Origin: Parapristionchus giblindavisi
Lineage: Eukaryota > Nematoda > Chromadorea > Rhabditida > Diplogasteridae
Assembly: GCA_943737045.1 (NCBI GenBank)
Contig: CALSFV010000228.1
Location: 1 to 64,000, forward strand
Length of the DNA stretch: 64,000 bases
Reading direction: 5' to 3'
Positions 47,087 to 60,907 of the stretch are shown here, one piece after another. Position 1 is the stretch's first letter, and every line of letters starts with the position of its first letter. The notes beneath the pieces were generated by a model. That model was not told the origin of the DNA and did not search any database. It saw nothing but the letters and a program-made list of their open reading frames with translations. The position numbers and the translations under genes are program-made.

Positions 47087-48580
47087 CATGATAAGAGTAT
47101 TAGCGGGGGATGGCTTTGGAAAACTGGGAGTCGCAGCCTATACCCGGTGGTCCTTCTAAGAAATGATCGTGAGGGGGGGGGTGTGATATGGTCGGTGGCC
47201 TTCTAATTGTAAATGATAGCAAGACACTAGAATGGTGAATATACTGTAACGTATCAACCATACTCACACGAAGTTTGTAGTACGATAAGACTATAAGATA
47301 GTTGATCTCGATAAAGTGTTTAAATGTAATGTAAGACTAAGAACGTGGATCAGAGAGGAAAACAACGAAGACGATCGAATCCTCCTCCTCCTCCTCGTCC
47401 TCCACGATATCCTCCTCTATCATTGCTACCGTATCCTCCTCTTCCTCTATCATTGCTACCGTATCCTCCTCTTCCTCTATCATTGCTACCGTATCCTCCT
47501 CTTCCTCTATCATTGCTACCGTATCCTCCCCTTCCTCTATCATTGCTACCGTATCCTCCTCTTCCTCTATCATTGCTACCGTATCCTCCTCTTCCTCTAT
47601 CATTGCTACCGTATCCTCCTCTTCCTCTATCATTGCTACCGTATCCTCCTCTTCCCCTATCATTGCTACCGTTCCCGTCATACATGGGCGCCGACATGGG
47701 GGTACCCCCTGTAAAATTAGGGCTTTTCGAAAATTTGGGGAATGCCCCCTGTACAAAATGACATTTAGGTGAAATTTTTAGAAAAAAGCGAAGGCCCCCT
47801 GCAAAATTAACTATTTCTCGTTCGGATGCCCCCTGTAGAATCGAGCTCTAGGTACCCCGCCCATGTATGGTTCCCGTCCTCTGTCTTACGGAACCGTGCC
47901 CGGAATGTCCGTTCATGATGTACTCCCGGTACAGAGCAATTTATATGCCTTACCGGGTTTACTCCATGTACGGCTGGGTATGGCGTCGTGGATAAATTTG
48001 TATAGCATTTCACTTTTATACATGAGTATTGTGTATAAGCCCTCATACCCCTCATACCTTCTACCGTAGACATCTCTCATTCGTACTGTAGGACTTCGTA
48101 AACTTACCATAATTCTCACCCCTAATGCAGTACATTTCTCTCCACTGTAATGCCACTAATGAGCAATTAACAAGCAATTAATAAAAGGCGTCCATTTGGG
48201 TGAAAAAAGGTTCTTTTAATTTTATTTGGTTTGAGAGAATACGATATATGCACTGTTACACTAACTTTTGTCAACTTTTTGCGATTCTTCTACTTGTATT
48301 TAAGTTGAGAGAATATGATTTAGCCTAAACTCTCTAAAGCCAAATGAATATCTTTTATTTGAGGGCTCGGAGCCCTCAAAGAAGGCCTTCTAATGTATCC
48401 GCACTCTCTTGTGGTTTGATTTGACCTTTTTTTTTCTTTGGCATTATGAGAAGCTTTATCAGTCAATGAAGTAGATGAAATAGAGACAATCGGAGGCAAA
48501 ACTTTTGGCAAAAAACTGGTGGAGTCCTTTACGTCACATTTAACAGATATGAATTATTAGTGAAAATGAATGAATGAAAT
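47087..48580. repeat. Unit 15 (A2), 9 minisatellite copies
   Basis: Counterpart of unit 5; shares its CCTCCCC variant. Confidence 0.95.
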
Positions 48581-49987
48581 CATGATAAGAGTATTAGCGG
48601 GGGATGGCTTTGGAAAACTGGGAGTCGCAGCCTATACCCGGTGGTCCTTCTAAGAAATGATCGTGAGGGGGGGGGGGGTGTGATATGGTCGGTGGCCTTC
48701 TAATTGTAAATGATAGCAAGACACTAAAATGGTGAATATACTGTAACGTATCAACCATACTCACACCAAGTTTGTAGTACGATAAGACTATAAGATAGTT
48801 GATCTCGATAAAGTGTTTAAATGTAATGTAAGACTAAGAACGTGGATCAGAGAGGAAAACAACGAAGACGATCGAATCCTCCTCCTCCTCCTCGTCCTCC
48901 ACGATATCCTCCTCTATCATTGCTACCGTATCCTCCTCTTCCTCTATCATTGGTACCGTATCCTCCTCTTCCTCTATCATTGCTACCGTATCCTCCTCTT
49001 CCTCTATCATTGCTACCGTATCCTCCTCTTCCTCTATCATTGCTACCGTATCCTCCTCTTCCCCTATCATTGCTACCTTTCCCGTCATACATGGGCGCCG
49101 ACATGGGGGTACCCCCTGTAAAATTAGGGCTTTTCGAAAATTTGGGGAATGCCCCCTGTACAAAATGACATTTAGGTGAAATTTTTAGAAAAAAGCGAAG
49201 GCCCCCTGCAAAATTAACTATTTCTCGTTCGGATGCCCCCTGTAGAATCGAGCTCTAGGTACCCCGCCCATGTATGGTTCCCGTCCTCTGTCTCACGGAA
49301 CCGTGCCCGGAATGTCCGTTCATGATGTACTCCATGTACAGAGCAATTTATATGCCTTACCGGGTTTACTCCATGTACGGCTGGGTATGGCGTCGTGGAT
49401 AAATTTGTATAGCATTTCACTTTTATACATGAGTATTGTGTATAAGCCCTCATACCCCTCATACCTTCTACCGTAGACATCTCTCATTCGTACTGTAGGA
49501 CTTCGTAAACTTACCATAATTCTCACCCCTAATGCAGTACATTTCTCTCCACTGTAATGCCACTAATGAGCAATTAACAAGCAATTAATAAAAGGCGTCC
49601 ATTTGGGTGAAAAAAGGTTCTTTTAATTTTATTTGGTTTGAGAGAATACGATATATGCACTGTTACACTAACTTTTGTCAACTTTTTGCGATTCTTCTAC
49701 TTGTATTTAAGTTGAGAGAATATGATTTAGCCTAAACTCTCTAAAGCCAAATGAATATCTTTTATTTGAGGGCTCGGAGCCCTCAAAGAAGGCCTTCTAA
49801 TGTATCCGCACTCCCTTGTGGTTTGATTTGACCTTTTTTTTTCTTTGGCATTATGAGAAGCTTTATCAGTCAATGAAGTAGATGAAATAGAGACAATCGG
49901 AGGCAAAACTTTTGGCAAAAAACTGGTGGAGTCCTTTACGTCACATTTAACAGATATGAATTATTAGTGAAAATGAATGAATGAAAT
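48581..49987. repeat. Unit 16 (A2), 6 minisatellite copies
   Basis: Counterpart of unit 6 (CATTGGTACC, CTACCTTTCCCGT). Private change TACTCCATGTACAG in element E. Confidence 0.95.
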
Positions 49988-51736
49988 CATGATAAGAGTA
50001 TTAGCGGGGGATGGCTTTGGAAAACTGGGAGTCGCAGCCTATACCCGGTGGTCCTTCTAAGAAATGATCGTGAGGGGGGGGTGTGATATGATCGGTGGCC
50101 TTCTAATTGTAAATGATAGCAAGACACTAAAATGGTGAATATACTGTAACGTATCAACCATACTCACACGAAGTTTGTAGTACGATAAGACTAAGAATGT
50201 GGATCAGAGAGGAAAACAACGAAGACGATCGAATCCTCCTCCTCCTCCTCGTCCTCCACGATATCCTCCTCTATCATTGCTACCGTATCCTCCTCTTCCT
50301 CTATCATTGCTACCGTATCCTCCTCTTCCTCTATCATGGCTACCGTATCCTCCTCTTCCTCTATCATTGCTACCGTATCCTCCTCTTCCTCTATCATTGC
50401 TACCGTATCCTCCTCTTCCTCTATCATTTCTACCGTATCCTCCTCTTCCTCTATCATTGCTACCGTATCCTCCTCTTCCTCTATCATTGCTACCGTATCC
50501 TCCTCTTCCTCTATCATTGCTACCGTATCCTCCTCTTCCTCTATCATTGCTACCGTATCCTCCTCTTCCTCTATCATTGCTACCGTATCCTCCTCTTCCT
50601 CTATCATTGCTACCGTATCCTCCTCTTCCTCTATCATTGCTACCGTATCCTCCTCTTCCTCTATCATTGCTACCGTATCCTCCTCTTCCTCTATCATTGC
50701 TACCGTATCCTCCTCTTCCTCTATCATTGCTACCGTATCCTCCTCTTCCTCTATCATTGCTACCGTATCCTCCTCTTCCTCTATCATTGCTACCGTATCC
50801 TCCTCTTCCCCTATCATTGCTACCGTTCCCGTCATACATGGGCGCCGACATGGGGGTACCCCCTGTAAAATTAGGGCTTTTCGAAAATTTGGGGAATGCC
50901 CCCTGTACAAAATGACATTTAGGTGAAATTTTTAGAAAAAAAGCGAAGGCCCCCTGCAAAATTAACTATTTCTCGTTCGGATGCCCCCTGTAGAATCGAG
51001 CTCTAGGTACCCCGCCCATGTATGGTTCCCGTCCTCTGTCTTACGGAACCGTGCCCGGAATGTCCGTTCATGATGTACTCCCGGTACAGAGCAATTTATA
51101 TGCCTTACCGGGTTTACTCCATGTACGGCTGGGTATGGCGTCGTGGATAAATTTGTATAGCATTTCACTTTTATACATGAGTATTGTGTATAAGCCCTCA
51201 TACCCCTCATACCTTCTACCGTAGACATCTCTCATTCGTACTGTAGGACTTCGTAAACTTACCATAATTCTCACCCCTAATGCAGTACATTTCTCTCCAC
51301 TGTAATGCCACTAATGAGCAATTAACAAGCAATTAATAAAAGGCGTCCATTTGGGTGAAAAAAGGTTCTTTTAATTTTATTTGGTTTGAGAGAATACGAT
51401 ATATGCACTGTTACACTAACTTTTGTCAACTTTTTGCGATTCTTCTACTTGTATTTAAGTTGAGAGAATATGATTTAGCCTAAACTCTCTAAAGCCAAAT
51501 GAATATCTTTTATTTGAGGGCTCGGAGCCCTCAAAGAAGGCCTTCTAATGTATCCGCACTCCCTTGCGGTTTGATTTGACCTTTTTTTTTTCTTTGGCAT
51601 TATGAGAAGCTTTATCAGTCAATGAAGTAGATGAAATAGAGACAATCGGAGGCAAAACTTTTGGCAAAAAACTGGTGGAGTCCTTTACGTCATATTTAAC
51701 AGATATGAATTATTAGTGAAAATGAATGAATGAAAT
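49988..51736. repeat. Unit 17 (A2), 19 minisatellite copies (longest)
   Basis: The longest minisatellite (about 50264-50826), with private variants CATGGC and CATTTC in the third and sixth copies. Has the 45-bp leader deletion. Minus-strand RGG frame of 251 codons. Confidence 0.95.
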
Positions 51737-52240
51737 CATGATAAGAGTATTAGCGGGGGATGGCTTTGGAAAACTGGGAGTCGCAGCCTATACCCGGTGG
51801 TCCTTCTAAGAAATGATCGTGAGGGGGGGGGTGTGATATGGTCGGTGGCCTTCTAATTGTAAATGATAGCAAGACACTAGAATGGTGAATATACTGTAAC
51901 GTATCAACCATACTCACACGAAGTTTGTAGTACGATAAGACTATAAGATAGTTGATCTCGATAAAGTGTTTAAATGTAATGTAAGACTAAGAACGTGGAT
52001 CAGAGAGGAAAACAACGAAGACGATCGAATCCTCCTCCTCCTCCTCGTCCTCCACGATATCCTCCTCTATCATTGCTACCGTATCCTCCTCTTCCTCTAT
52101 CATTGCTACCGTATCCTCCTCTTCCTCTATCATTGCTACCGTATCCTCCTCTTCCTCTATCATTGCTACCGTATCCTCCTCTTCCTCTATCATTGCTACC
52201 GTATCCTCCTCTTCCTCTATCATTGCTACCGTATCCTCCT
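51737..52240. repeat. Unit 18 (A2), truncated inside the minisatellite (6 copies)
   Basis: Leader intact; ends CCTCCTAAATCGTCG where B2 starts, as unit 7 does before B1. Confidence 0.95.
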
Positions 52241-52460
52241 AAATCGTCGTTTCCAAATTTTGAGTTCATTATAGTCAATTTTGCATAAATAGTGAATAAA
52301 AGAATATCAGGCAAATCATTTTGATTCGGATTTTAATATGCCATGCACATGCAATCAAAAAGAGTCAGAGAGTTAGCTAGAGGTCACGCCAAAGCATTTT
52401 TCATGGAATTGTTTATGACAGTGTAAATTTTGAATCAAACAACTTCATTCATATCAACAG

Positions 52461-52603
52461 ACTATGGCAGAATGTTATCCAAATGGCAAGGTGAGAATGA
52501 TTTATGCGATTCATTTATCATAAAAGATAAGTTTCAGGTTGATCTCGAAGTTTCTATTGACGACGTTCTAAAGTTCTTCTCTGATATTGCCCAATCACAT
52601 TAA
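52461..52603 (+). CDS. Putative 3'-terminal exons of an unrecognised gene (B2 copy)
   Basis: Exons 52461-52490 and 52538-52603, unchanged from the B1 copy at 27788-27930 (MAECYPNGK, VDLEVSIDDVLKFFSD). Same caveats; no function assigned. Confidence 0.35.
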
Positions 52604-54130
52604 TAGCATCAAATATGATCATCCTTAGAGATTTTTTATTAGTTTACCATTACATATTTCAGAGAATCTATAATAATATTATAACCATATTCACTTTCCT
52701 TTGCAATAATACGGGCCCATTTTGAACACTTGTTGATCAGTTTGTAATAATGATACTTAACAAGAAACTCATCCTCCTTCACAGTGCTTTAAATTATATT
52801 TTTTGTAAATTATATTTTATATTGTTGTAGTAGCTTCGAATCGTTTCGCAAAATTTGTGATTTTGATAGATATTAAAGAGATTTGTAAAGAGGTACATAC
52901 TTCACTTCAAGATTTCAGCAGTGACCTGCGCAGTGACAGGTTTTGCATCAGTCCGTTTGTTTTCCTCTTGATCTTGTCATTAATTACCGCTTATGGTACT
53001 ACAATAAGCGTGTAACATGTCCTGGTAAGATTCCTGTATTTTAATCAATTCATTTTTTTGACACTACAGTATTATCACCAACGGGGAGGTCAGAAAGATC
53101 AATTTTAAAGATAATTCCAACGTGTTGAAATGAACTTTGGTCTTTCTGGCAAGAAAATGACTCGAGACGGAATACTATAGAATACTATATTGTCCCTCCT
53201 TCTACTGCTGTATCCTTCCCGCTCAATTCGGTTCGAAATGCGACCAAAAAAACTGTGATGAAAAGAATATCAGGCAAATCATTTTGATTCGGATTTTAAT
53301 ATGCCATGCACATGCAATCAAAAAGAGTCAGAGAGTTAGCTAGAGGTCACGACAAAGCATTATTCATGGAATTGTTTATGACAGAGTAAATTTTGATTAT
53401 GATCCGTGAAAAAAATGGAAGTACAGCAGTTATCGACTTATTTATGCACAGACAGAGGATATAAAGCATAATGGTCTCACCTCTCATAAAGAATCAGATA
53501 TATATGACTAAGGCTATCGATTCATCTATCGTAACCCTATCCATGGTATCATGCCAAGAGGCAAAGAAAGTGACCTTGATAATTGCTCATTAGTGACATT
53601 ACAGTGGAGAGAAATGTACTGTATGAGGGGTGAGAATTATGGTAAGTTTACGAAGTACTACAGTACGAATGAAAGATGTCTACGGTAGAAGGTATGAGGG
53701 GTATGAGGGCTAATACACGATACTCATTAAAAATGTGAAATGCTATACTAATTTATCCACGACGCCATACCCAGCCGTACATGGAGTAAACCCGGTGAGC
53801 CATAAAAATTGCTCACTACCGGGAGTACCCCATGAACGGACATTCCGGGCTACGGTTCCGTAAGACAGAGGACGGGAAATGTAGTAAAACGATGGGGACA
53901 TGGAATGAGTGATGAGTGACATGTGATCTTGCTACCACAGTGAATCATGATCCCATCCATACATTTTCATACCCTCACACTGTGAGGATTGACCCACTAT
54001 ATACGGATCATTATTAGGGTGGACCCACTATATAAAGCTCATTTTTTATGTGAAAGATTACAATTTAAGCAAAACATAACGAGTTTTCTAAATTGACACA
54101 CTATATAAAAATAATTCGGTGAGGGCACCT
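52604..54130. other. B2 internal repeats and inverted element E; no gene seen
   Basis: Counterpart of 27931-29456. Element E copy at 53581-53878. Confidence 0.6.
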
Positions 54131-54133
54131 TAA

Positions 54134-54516
54134 ATGTATGATCCCATCGATCCAAGGGTAAATAACTCCATCGGAACACTCTATCGGAGCCTTCCTTCTG
54201 ATGCCAGAGAATCTCACGAGGAAGAAATGGATCGTCAGTATATTATAGATTGATTCATTCGATAATCGATAAATGAGTATTTGACCATTGTTCTCTATCT
54301 TACCTCAACATCGAAAGTCTTTCTGATGAAATACTTCTCGACATTTCTTCCCGTGAAGGCTATGAGTTGCTTATCGGAAGGTTTAGTCAGAATGGCTGTG
54401 TCGAGGAACTGTTCATCGAGGAAGGGCACACGAACCTGAACAATTGTACTTTAGACTTGATCTTTGTACTTTGATCTTTGAACTGTGTACCTCAACGGAA
54501 TGAGCCATGCATGCAT
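54134..54516 (-). pseudogene. ASNS: Asparagine synthetase fragment (B2 copy)
   Basis: Mini-exon from 54491 (MAHSVE), exon 54304-54435 (VRVPFLDEQFLDTAILTKPS) and exon about 54144-54235 ([16 protein letters not shown]) with the same 13-bp insertion and AC acceptor as the B1 copy. The lesions therefore predate the block duplication. Confidence 0.85.
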
Positions 54517-55876
54517 GTGAAATGCAAAACTAATCTATCCACGATGCCATACCCAGCCGTACATGGAGTAAACCCGGTAAGGCATATAAATTGCTCTGTA
54601 CCGGGAGTACCCCATGAACGGACATTCCGGGCTACGGTTCCGTAAGACAGAGGGCGGGAACTACGATATGCTACGGTGGGGATATTCTAGAAGTTCTAGG
54701 AGGAATAAATGAATGTTCTACCCTATTCCTATTATCGATACCTTACAAACAGACGTCTCCGTATCGAGGAATCCTTATGTAGATGAGCGTAGACTATTCT
54801 GGCAATTGAGACATAGAGACGAGACGATATTGAACCGATGAGAGAAGAAGGGTTGGAGTGAGAAGAAGAAGGGCCGGTGTGAGATGAAGAAGAGACAATA
54901 AATGAAAATGTTAGGGTTGATGTTGTCTTATATGCAGATTAGTAAGGCGCTCACGCGCTCGATGTTGACGTTTTAGAAAGATTGGAAGGAAAGATCTATA
55001 ATATTGATTGCATTTTGCACACGGTTCGATATCTCCACATCTGAGTGCATGTGTACTCGGTTAGGGATAGGGTACAAGATGGAGTCTAATCAAGTGATCT
55101 ACTGTCTGATATCGAATATTGATTGACACTGTATGCGCTGTGTGGAAAAATGCAATCGATATGGTACATCTTTCCTTCCAATCCTTCTAGAACGTCAACA
55201 TCGAGCGCGTGAGCTCCTTACTATATAAGACCTAGATTACTGATTATCGTAAGATACAGTAACCTAAAAAAAAGGTTACAGTACTTTGAGCCACTTTAGT
55301 ATTGGAAGACATTCTCGCAAGAATTGAAGCCATTCTAATCGATTCCACCTTTTAACCTTAACGATATTGATTACAGATACCATAACTCAAGATGCTGATC
55401 TAGGGGTTACTGTAACTACACCGTTCCTTGCGAAAATGATAAACAATTTTGTGGCCTAGCGATTAATTGATTCTTTTGTAACCGTAACTTTCACTGAAAA
55501 CGGATATCACCAAGAAAAAGAAAGAGCAGGAGAAAGTGCAACTATAGGAGGAGACTGCGATCTCAACGGTCCATCCAGGCGAATATGATGAGGATAATAC
55601 GGAAATTCCCACAGATAAGACTCAACCGCTAATCGACAAATCTGGCAAACACTGGTAACAAAAGTTGCTTGTGGTCTACTAGTAAATTTCACTGCTCATT
55701 TCAATCAAAGCCTAGAATAAATATTCAAGCTGGATCTAATTTGTAATACGGAACAATTGTAAACAATAACTAACGAAATTAGCGAAATAAACAAATTTTC
55801 AAACGAGAATATATTGAAACACAAAGTTTCTATCGCGAACTGAACAACAAAAAACCAGTACATTTAAAAATATGAT
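54517..55876. other. Partial element E, 284-bp TIR element; no gene seen
   Basis: Counterpart of 29843-31202: partial element E 54517-54661 and hairpin element about 54940-55223. Confidence 0.6.
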
Positions 55877-56769
55877 GTGCATGTTCGTGCACGCCGTGAC
55901 CTTTGGCAAGTTGCCAAAGCGAGTTTTCTGACCTTTCTGTTTACTATAAATAGTTTTTCAACTGAAATGCTCGATTCCGATACCGAACGCTTGATTTTGG
56001 ATAATTTAAACGGGAAAGATAGTGCTTCCCGACCTCTGAATCGCGATTTCTACAAAGATCTGATCACGTCCTCGCCATCCGTTTCGTCTGCTAATTCTTG
56101 TAAGTTTTCTTTAATTGCTCTTTCTTTTTCTTTGTTTGTGTTTAATTTAGTCACCTTTGTTTGTTGACACGCTTTCTGTTGTTTCCTGTGACCGTATGCA
56201 AGAACAACGGAAAACCGTTTTCCGGGAAAATATAACGTCATTAGCGTAGGCGGAGGATTTTTGGAAAACGCCTCCGCCTACGCTAATGACGTCACATTTT
56301 CCCGGAAAACGGTTCTTGCATACGGCCACTGGTCTAAGCCGATTTATTCAGACGATCAAATTCCGGTTCAACCAAATGTGAACAGTCTACAGTGAAAAGG
56401 ATTCTCCAGGAATGCCAGCCTCTCATTAAGAAAGCTGCTCTTAAGCTTGTGAGTCTACAGTGAAAAGGATTCTCCAGGAAAACCAGCCTCTCATTGAGAA
56501 AGCTGCTCTTAAGCTTGTGAGTCCTATATTTTAAAAACATTATCTTTGTTTTTTAATGCTTTTTGCGTCTTCAATCCGTCATACTTTCCTCTTGCTCTTG
56601 TCCGTCATACTTTCCTCTTGCTCTTGCCGAACTGTTCTTTCCTGTAAAATTGATCTAAATCATTGCAGTACTACAAGTCGCTCTGAATGCAGTGAACATT
56701 GTGGGACCACAATATAATCATCTCGTGAAGTTGTGTGTGGATGAAGCAGCTGTCATTCAAGCAGAGTAA
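55877..56769 (+). pseudogene. Unrecognised multi-exon gene remnant (B2 copy)
   Basis: Same coding-like pieces, 134-bp palindrome (56192-56325) and 68-bp tandem exon duplication (56385-56524) as 31203-32095. Function unknown. Confidence 0.4.
56192..56325. mobile_element. 134-bp palindrome (B2 copy)
   Basis: Copy of 31518-31651, arms CCGTATGCAAGAAC and complement. Confidence 0.75.
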
Positions 56770-56998
56770 CAAAAAGGAACGATGCTAGACGAAGGGCCAA
56801 TGCAACAGTTCTAGGCCGGCGTTAATTATTTGTAACCTCTGAGACTGGTCTGTATACATTGTATAAATATGTTTCATTCAATATATTGTTCTCTTGCTTG
56901 TCCTTCGAGTGGTTCGCACCCACAGATTTATTTCTTATTGTTTTTTTTCTAATTTTTAATATTCTTATCCTTGATTGATCTCTTAGGGTTACAAAGAT

Positions 56999-57907
56999 AT
57001 GGGAATCGCCCGTGACTCGTGGCATAGGCGCCGTGCTACCGGAGGCAAGGGCCCCATCCCCCAAAAGAAGAGGAAGTTCGAGCTTGGTGGTCCCAACGCT
57101 AACACCGCTTCGTGGACGTGGAGGAATCCTCAGGCACCGTGCCCTCCGTCTTGATACCGGAAACTTCTGATGAAGTGAAGGTATGCGTTTTGAATGTGCA
57201 GAAGATATTGTTCAGTATTAAGATTCTTCTATGCAGGATGCACCCGCAAGACCCGTATTGTAGACAACGCCTCCAAAAACGAGCTTGCCCGTACCAAGAC
57301 CCTCGTCAAGAACTCCATCATCACTATTGACGCTGTGAGTGTAATTCGTTACCATTTCTTTTTCAACTATGCTCTTTCAGGTTCCTCAGTGGTATGAAGC
57401 TCATTACGCCGCTCCCCAAGAAGGGAACTAAGCTCACCGAGGAGGAGGAAGCCGTATTGCTAAGTCCAAGTATGTCTTGGTGCTTGTCTGTTTTAAAGAT
57501 TTATTTTAACATTTTAAATCTCAACAACTGTTGTAGGTCTAAGCCTAAGAAGCACGCTCTCCGCCAGAAGATCGCTGAAGTTGAGCCTCATCTTCTTGAT
57601 CATTTCGCCGCCGGAAAGATCCTTGGTATATTATTCACATTATGTATTACACTTTCATCCAAAATAATGTAGTTTTTATTTCGTGAGGGAGATAAAATTC
57701 TACAAGATCGATATAATGAACGTCCTGTCATAAGATCTGATTGGTAGTTTCACGCGTAAATCAATCACGCTGAATATTCGTATAACATTATAGTCTTTGT
57801 GTTCAGCCTGCGTATCTTCCCGGCCGGGACAAGTTGGGCGTTGCGACGGATATATTCTTGAGGACAAGGAACTCGAGTTCTATCTCCGCACGATCCGTGC
57901 CAGATAG
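56999..57907 (+). pseudogene. RPS8: Ribosomal protein eS8 (RPS8) gene copy 2, frameshifted
   Basis: Same five exons and the same lesions as copy 1 at 32325-33233, with one visible amino-acid change in the fourth exon (LLDQF to LLDHF). Shared lesions mean the gene was already broken when the block duplicated, unless both copies descend from one erroneous consensus. Confidence 0.88.
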
Positions 57908-58576
57908 CAGAAATAAATCACTCATTTATTGTTGAGTTTCATCTAATGGAATGTGACAATAATTGTACTTTTTTCGTTGTTTTATATGCTTTTTGATTAG
58001 CGAGATAAAGCGATTGTTACATATTAAATATTGTTTCACACGGTAGGTGTTTTGCTCACCTGTAATACATATAGATTTATATTTTATCTATATGTACACT
58101 AGGGTGGCGAGAACCAGAGTATTTGTGATTATTGATTGATCCCGATGTACCACGAAGGAAACGGTGTATTGTGCGCAAATTGAAAGAAAAATAATGAATT
58201 TACAAATCGATGCAAATGTGCTTTTTAGACTAAATTCTAGAGAAGCACTGTTTCGGCTATAGGTTCTAGATAGTGAACCTCACCTCAAGATTTCAGCAAT
58301 GACCATCCCTGCGCAGTGAAAGTACAGTTTTGCATCACTCCGTTTGTTTTCCTCTTGATCTTGTCATTAATTACCACGTGTGCCACAATATGCTTGTAAC
58401 ATGTCCTGATAAGATTCCTGTATTTTAGTCAATTCATTATTTTTTGACACTACAGTATTATCACCAACGGGGAGGTCAGAAAGATCAATTTTAAAGATAA
58501 TTCCAACGTATTGAAATGAACTTTGGTCTTTCTGACAAGAAAATGACTCGAGACGGAATGCTATAGAATACTATAT
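57908..58576. other. 3' flank of eS8 copy 2; no gene seen
   Basis: Counterpart of 33234-33902. Confidence 0.5.
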
Positions 58577-60187
58577 CACGGATCTCCTGTAAAAGTGTAT
58601 GAAAATAAGAACCTTTTTGCACAGAAAAAATAATTTTCCTCCTTTTTTTGATAGTTGTTAGACTGGCGTAACTGAGTGCGAAAACCATATTTTTAAATTT
58701 CGGTTTTCGAAATTTGCATATCTATGCAATTTTTTACTGTCAACTTAAATTGAATGTAACTCGCTTCGTTTTTGAGCAACAGTGTAAAAAAATTTTTTCA
58801 ATCTGTTGCTAATGACCTCGTCTATAAATAACTCAACTAAGGATATGGCCGGAAATGCTGTTTTCCATGTGTTATTGCAAGAAAACTGTTTTTTAGCACA
58901 CAAAATGCGATGTTTCTCGAAAAATTTTTCTAAAGGATAAGAGTTTTATTGCAGATTCGGATTCCCCGTCCACCAATTGGGGTATCCTGATGTATCTTTT
59001 AACCCAACTCTGTCCCCCCAATAGTGCTACTGTATATCGTCCTGGACTTAGCGCAATTTTTTCTCAAACCACCTTTTTGGCTGTAAATCAGATCAAACTT
59101 ATGCTAATGTACTTATTAGCGTATTTAAACTCTGTAACTTGACCAACCTAACAAAATTGTCTTAGTGGTTCGAATTCTCAACAACCATCATTTTTGAGAT
59201 ATGAATCGAAAACTGATTTTATTAACAATTCTTTGATTCTTTCGTGAAAGATCTTTTTTTATTCTTCAATGTGACTTTCACTGTTCCCATTTATCGTTTA
59301 TTGATATTAGTTTATTCATCGTTAAGGTCGAAGAAACTGTTTGAATCAAGAATATCCATGGAACCTTTGAAAAACTCTGAGAAATCACTGTAGATCATAT
59401 CATAGACGGCATCCGAAGTTATCACTCTCTCATCCTCGGCCATATCCACAATCCAATCGATGGTTTAAAATGAATTTAAAAAGAAAACATCATAATTCTT
59501 CTAAAATAACGAAAAAGCTCGTGTGTTTAAGTTGCATCAAGTCAGAAAAGCGAACAATCGTTAATAAAATCAGTTTTCGATTCATATCTCAAAAATGATG
59601 GTTGTTGAGAATTCGAACCACTAAGACAATTTTGTTAGGTTGGTCGAGTTACAGGGTTTAAATACGCTAATAAGTACATTAGCATAAGTTTGAGCTGATT
59701 TGCATCCAAAAATGTGATTTGAGAGAAAATTGATCTAAGTCCAGGACGATATACAGTAGTACTATTGGGGGGACAGAGTTGGGTTAAAAGATATATCAGG
59801 ATACCCCAATTGGAGGACGGGGAATCCGAATCTGCAATAAAACTCTTATCCTTTAGAAAAATTTTTCGAGAAACATCGCATTTTGTGTGCTAAAAAACAG
59901 TTTTCTAACAAATGAAAAACAGCATTTCCTTCCATATCCTTATTGTTAGTTGAGTTATTTGTAGACGAGGTCATTAGCAAAAGATTGAAAAAAATTTACA
60001 CTGTTGCTCAAAAACGAAGCGAGTTACATTGAATTTAAATTGACAGTAAAAAAATTGCATAGAAATGCAAATTTCGAAAACAGAAATTTAAAAATGTGGT
60101 TTTCGCACTCAGTCAATTATCAATAAAAAGGAGGAAAATTATTTTTTTCTGTGCAATGGCTTCATACACTTTTACAGGAGATCCGTG
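58577..60187. mobile_element. 1.61-kb foldback transposon (B2 copy)
   Basis: Same ends and ATAT flanks (58573-58576, 60188-60191) as 33903-35513, so it was carried along by the block duplication. Confidence 0.85.
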
Positions 60188-60865
60188 ATATCATCCCTCC
60201 TTCTACTGCTGTATCTTTCCCGCTCAATTCGGTTCGAAATGCGACCAAAAAAAACTGTGATGAAAAGAATATCAGGCAAATCATTTTGATTCGGATTTTA
60301 ATATGCCATGCACATGCAATCAAAAAGAGTCAGAGAGTTAGCTAGAGGTCACGACAAAGCATTATTCATGGAATTGTTTATGACAGTGTAAATTTTGATT
60401 ATTATGATCCGTGAAAAAAATGGAAGTACAGCAGTTATCGACTTATTTATGCACAGACAGAGGATATAAAGCATAATGGTCTCACCTCTCATAAAGAATC
60501 AGATATATATGACTAAGGCTATCGATTCATCTATCGTAACCCTATCCATGGTATCATGCCAAGAGGCAAAGAAAGTGACCTTGATAATTGCTCATTAGTG
60601 ACATTACAGTGGAGAGAAATGTACTGTATGAGGGGTGAGAATTATGGTAAGTTTACGAAGTACTACAGTACGAATGAAAGATGTCTACGGTAGAAGGTAT
60701 GAGGGGTATGAGGGCTAATACACGATACTCATTAAAAATGTGAAATGCTATACTAATTTATCCACGACGCCATACCCAGCCGTACATGGAGTAAACCCGG
60801 TGAGCCATATAAATTGCTCACTACCGGGAGTACCCCATGAACGGACATTCCGGGCTACGGTTCCG
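60188..60865. other. B2 end: 130-bp repeat and truncated element E; no gene seen
   Basis: Third 130-bp copy near 60266, then inverted element E 60586-60865, cut at TTCCG where it meets a unit tail. Confidence 0.7.
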
Positions 60866-60907
60866 TTTAACAGATATGAATTATTAGTGAAAATGAATGA
60901 ATGAAAT
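60866..60907. repeat. Unit 19 stub: 42-bp unit tail after the junction
   Basis: TTTAACAGATATGAATTATT onwards is the normal unit end. It is joined directly to truncated element E, a rearrangement breakpoint. Confidence 0.9.

Larger units (their letters stand above)
37573..52240. repeat. Macrosatellite array A2 (units 9-18)
   Basis: Ten units in the same orientation as A1. Units 9-11 and 14-16 match units 1-3 and 4-6. Units 12-13 are a duplication of 10-11. Unit 17 has no A1 counterpart. Confidence 0.97.
52241..60865. repeat. B block, second copy (B2)
   Basis: Near-identical to 27568-36190 in order and orientation. Differences seen by eye are few, e.g. GATCAGTTCG/GATCATTTCG in eS8, GTGATC/GTGACC near 55898, TGGTCAG/AGGTCAG near 53083. 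It lacks B1's extra tail with the plus-strand asparagine synthetase piece, ending instead inside element E at 60865. Confidence 0.93.
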
